Below, piece by piece: positions 62,801-64,000 of a stretch of 64,000 nt of DNA (positions are counted from its first letter, which is position 1; every line of letters begins with the position of its first letter). A model generated the notes under the pieces. It saw only the letters and a list, made by a program, of their open reading frames with translations. It was not told the origin of the DNA and searched no databases. This DNA comes from Pycnopodia helianthoides (Eukaryota; Echinodermata; Asteroidea; Forcipulatida; Asteriidae), in assembly GCA_032158295.1 (NCBI GenBank), contig CM063245.1:2714700-2778699 (forward strand). The letters are read 5' to 3'. A program made the translations under genes and the position numbers.

Positions 62801-63609
62801 GCACTTTCGATCGTTTGTACGCAGGTGTGCATAATATCTGTACATCATGTAATGTTGTTTTATTCACTGTGTAATATGTGTACATGTACATGTGAATTGA
62901 CTGCGAATTCCTGCTTAAAATTTGAATGCGCGGTCAAAGGTACATCTGGCAGCATTCGGTCAGGCAGGTATCGAAGTGTAACGTAAGATGTTCAGTCTAG
63001 GTGACTAGTTCGGCTGTGGTTGTGGCTAGACCACTACAATTATGTAAACATCAACAATGATGACGCAGCGAGAGCCAAGTCCTGAGTTTTCTCAGTACAA
63101 TAAAGAGTCATTAAGTGAGCGTACAATTTGCATAATACCGTTGCAAACTCATAGTGGCGCAATGTTTCAAGCATCAAGTTTCAAGACCCCTTTCATTTTA
63201 ACTGCTTTGTTTGTTTCATCAGGTCTGCCGTGCCTACCATGCCTACTGTCAATTGTCAACAATTATTTCTGGTGGCAGAGGTTCTGGGGGGCCTTTTCCA
63301 AACCTAGGTTTTGGGCTCCGATTCCTGCTTGAGCTCCGTCATCAATTTTGGAGCAGTGTATGCTTCTAACACTCGGAGCCCGGAGCAAGAGACGGAGCCA
63401 AACCCGGGGTTTGGAAAAAGCCCTAAGTTTTGTTCACCATCTGTGTGATGTTAAAGCAAGGAAATTATTGTTTAATGCTCAACTCACGGTTTATATTTGG
63501 TTCTTGCTTGACTCTTTTCTTAGGTTTATTTGGCTTGACTGGTATTGTGTGTTACATCATCGCTGTTGGAGATGCAGTCATTGAGAAGCATCCTATTCTA
63601 CCTGACAAG
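53671..63609 (+). CDS. PMP22/claudin/CACNG-superfamily tetraspan protein, first five exons
   Basis: Exons 53671-53869, 59401-59478, 60862-60942, 62516-62656 and 63524-63609 join in phase 1 throughout. The product starts MKNTSLLLLTVWSVCGAYLG (TM1), then WVFTSEER and SGLLESCRI in the first loop, where claudins and CACNG proteins have GLW..C. The loop runs long, with NNATQ (sequon), to SPTCVKIRNVL. TM2 is FPVISFLLLIVSSALSTLGL and TM3 FMFFAGVVCIIAGLFGLTGI. The long loop, the RNVL phrase, and the P.K..FMFFAG/GLFGLTGI pattern point to the calcium-channel gamma or a related subgroup rather than true claudins; this is a judgement from motifs. TM4 and the C-terminus lie beyond the right edge. Confidence 0.75.
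54264..54530. mobile_element. MITE family C in intron 1 of the tetraspan gene
   Basis: Starts TACTCTAAAATTCCCCGG and ends TTTTTAGAGTG, with GGGTCA/TGACCC inner repeats matching 22,917-23,161. Confidence 0.7.
54567..54952. mobile_element. TTAA MITE, lineage A3, copy 1
   Basis: TTAA both sides; ends AGGCACAGTACACGTTTGGT and ACCAAACGTGTACTGTGCCT. A different core from family A but the same AGG...TTTGGTAA plan. Confidence 0.88.
55081..55474. mobile_element. TTAA MITE, lineage A3, diverged copy 2
   Basis: TTAA at both sides, start GGAAGGTATACGTTTGGTAA, end ACCAAAGGTATACTTTGCCT. Its right 140 bp is duplicated in tandem at 55,485-55,628, with a second TTAA end. Confidence 0.8.
55640..56200. other. 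intron sequence, nothing recognised
   Basis: AT-rich intron 1 of the tetraspan gene; no repeats or frames of note. Confidence 0.5.
56214..56385. repeat. minisatellite, four 45-bp units
   Basis: Unit starts CAGGTTATTATTTTTGCTAG and continues TAAAATAATTACTTGCAAG. Confidence 0.93.
56534..57453 (-). repeat. LINE 3' end duplicated around a 53-bp hairpin
   Basis: 56,538-56,969 and 57,018-57,453 are essentially identical direct copies. Between them 53 bp of the unit (AATGAGATTTGTGGAACTAC ...) recur inverted. On the minus strand each copy encodes a LINE ORF2 ending (GIHEWNLLPNNINVIDNYYQ, FKRAVKQHL). Confidence 0.88.
57755..58086. mobile_element. TTAA MITE, lineage A2, copy 1
   Basis: Left flank TTGA, right TTAA; ends AGGTATTGTACACTTTTGGT and ACCAATGGTGTACAGGGCCT. 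Contains GGTCACGAGAAAATAGTGAA, also found in family A. Confidence 0.88.
58174..58489. mobile_element. TTAA MITE, lineage A2, copy 2, inverted
   Basis: TTAA both sides; ends AGGCCATGTACACTATTGGT and CCAAAAGTGTACAATACCT. Opposite orientation to 57,755-58,086, 87 bp away. Confidence 0.88.
58657..58786. repeat. tandem duplication, two 65-bp units
   Basis: Both contain GGCCTTAGTCGGTATAACAT and AATGTTGTT followed by AATAAATAT. Confidence 0.93.
59401..59478 (+). CDS. tetraspan gene exon 2
   Basis: 26 codons, phase 1-1. Acceptor ttttttacag, donor CCTG|gtaagt. Encodes TYIWDSKDAWKQMENNATQE, part of the extracellular loop with an N-glycosylation sequon. Confidence 0.72.
59690..59880 (-). pseudogene. 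LINE ORF2 C-terminal remnant in intron 2
   Basis: Minus strand VKESLQYIAPSLWNDFPLHV followed by RQTDSLQIFKGLSKTFI, the usual ending (Y.AP.LWN.LP...R...S...FK..LK). Only the tail remains. Confidence 0.6.
59923..60510. mobile_element. MITE family B carrying a nested MITE A
   Basis: Left end GGGCCCAATTTCATAAAGC, right end GCTCTTCGAAATTGGGCCC. The inner sequence differs from 40,432, a second subfamily. MITE A sits in the TTAA of the right terminal repeat. Confidence 0.88.
60096..60484. mobile_element. MITE family A nested in MITE B
   Basis: TTAA both sides (CTGCTTAA left, TTAAGCAGC right), almost full-length. Confidence 0.95.
60485..60600. repeat. inverted duplication, left arm
   Basis: From TTAAGCAGCTCTTCGAAATT to GGAGAGTGTGGGGTCGAGG this matches the reverse complement of 61,560-61,701. 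Confidence 0.88.
60604..60655. mobile_element. fragments of MITE A and MITE B ends, fused
   Basis: ACAATTCTGTAATGTTCCT, the MITE A end, is followed directly by TTATGAAATTGGGCCC, the MITE B end. Confidence 0.75.
60862..60942 (+). CDS. tetraspan gene exon 3
   Basis: 27 codons, phase 1-1. Acceptor ttcttcttcag, donor CTCT|gtgagt. Encodes GSPTCVKIRNVLSAPGSPPK, with the probable second loop Cys. Confidence 0.75.
61206..61620. repeat. C-rich minisatellite in intron 3
   Basis: Irregular CCCCACACTCTCCA units become regular toward the right as CCCTCGACCCCACACTCTCC repeats (22-23 bp). It gives Pro/Ser/His-rich open frames that are not genes. Confidence 0.92.
61676..62243. mobile_element. MITE family B carrying a nested MITE A
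   Basis: Left end GGGCCCAATTTCGAAGAGCT, right end AGCTCTATGAAATTGGGCCC. Body like 40,432. MITE A occupies the TTAA of the left terminal repeat. Confidence 0.9.
61702..62079. mobile_element. MITE family A nested in MITE B
   Basis: Left flank GCTGCTTAA, right flank TTAAGAACAAAAAGTAGC. Intact MITE B reads GCTGCTTAAGCACAAAAAGT at this point. Opposite orientation to 60,096. Confidence 0.95.
62516..62656 (+). CDS. tetraspan gene exon 4, TM2 and start of TM3
   Basis: 47 codons, phase 1-1. Acceptor ttcgatgcag, donor TGCAG|gtaagt. Encodes SVWPFPVISFLLLIVSSALS, then CIPTKRAFMFFAGVVCIIA. Confidence 0.85.
62660..63520. other. intron 4, nothing recognised
   Basis: A small inverted pair (CCAAACCTAGGTTTTGGGCT at 63,298 and its approximate inverse near 63,400) may be a short MITE. 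Otherwise nothing was seen. Confidence 0.45.
63524..63609 (+). CDS. tetraspan gene exon 5, end of TM3
   Basis: Acceptor ttttcttag. Encodes GLFGLTGIVCYIIAVGDAVI, then EKHPILPDK. The donor CAAG|gttaat is weak; the frame also stays open through the C-rich repeat to the window edge. Confidence 0.75.
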
Positions 63610-64000
63610 GTTAATCAACAACCTTTCCCAAACCCACTACATCCCAACCAACAATCCCACCCTGCACCCCTAAACTTTCCCCTACCCTCCACCTTACACT
63701 CTCCATCCCTCCACAACCCACCATCACTGTTCCCTCCATCCAACAATTTCCACCCTCTCCAGCCAAAACTCTCCATCCCTCCAACCAAAACTCTCCATCC
63801 ACTCCACCCCTCCATCCCTCACTTACATCCCTCCAACCCTCACTTACACCCTCCACCCACTCATCACCCCTCCACCCAAACTCTCCATCCCTCCACCCCT
63901 CTCTCCACACCCTCCACTCCACACTCTCACACCCTCCACCCACACTCTCCACGCCTCAAAACACACACTCAACCCCTCCACCCACACTCCACACCCTTCC
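63610..64000. repeat. C-rich CCACACTCTCCATCC minisatellite
   Basis: Irregular CCCTCCA/CACTCTCCA units running off the window edge, similar in composition to 61,206-61,620. Confidence 0.88.

Noticed and set aside
63611..63952. Minus-strand Gly/Trp/Glu-rich frame
   Set aside because: Antisense shadow of the right-edge minisatellite.

Overview
The window is animal nuclear DNA: spliced multi-exon genes with GT/AG introns, long AT-rich introns, tRNA-derived SINEs, decayed LINEs, microsatellites and very many short non-autonomous DNA transposons. From memory, the TTAAAGG-type MITEs and the SINE tails resemble those of echinoderms, sea stars in particular. That placement is inference; no search was run.

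Left and centre (about 1-33,400). The main gene is a complete adhesion GPCR on the minus strand. I could rebuild it as 19 exons, 22,859 down to 8,825, with matching splice phases at every junction apart from two single-base discrepancies. The order is signal peptide, NIDO, two HYR domains, a HormR-like module, GAIN, GPS, seven-helix domain and a short tail. It encodes about 1,106 residues once the two apparent 1-nt losses are allowed for. A decayed copy of one GAIN exon lies in an intron. Two further minus-strand signal-peptide exons lie at 3,118-3,187 (rest of that gene beyond the left edge) and 26,301-26,382 (an alternative or orphan first exon). Together with a segmental duplication (3,590-6,735 versus 28,570-33,290) they suggest a tandem family of such receptors. 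A dead CR1/L2-like LINE sits in the second duplicate.

Middle (about 33,400-53,600). I found no confident gene here. It is a patchwork of tandem duplications (37.3-40.9 kb, 46.0-48.6 kb, 49.2-51.1 kb), palindromes and MITEs, with a possible class A GPCR tail at 45.1 kb.

Right (53,671 to the edge). The first five exons of a plus-strand four-helix protein of the PMP22/claudin/CACNG superfamily are present; the gene runs off the window. Its introns hold several TTAA MITEs, two of them nested in another MITE, and C-rich minisatellites.

The most informative structural signals are paralogous empty and filled sites. They define transposon boundaries directly: TTAA for the dominant MITE, TA for a second family, and an 8-bp duplication for a hAT-like element that abuts the receptor's 3' end.
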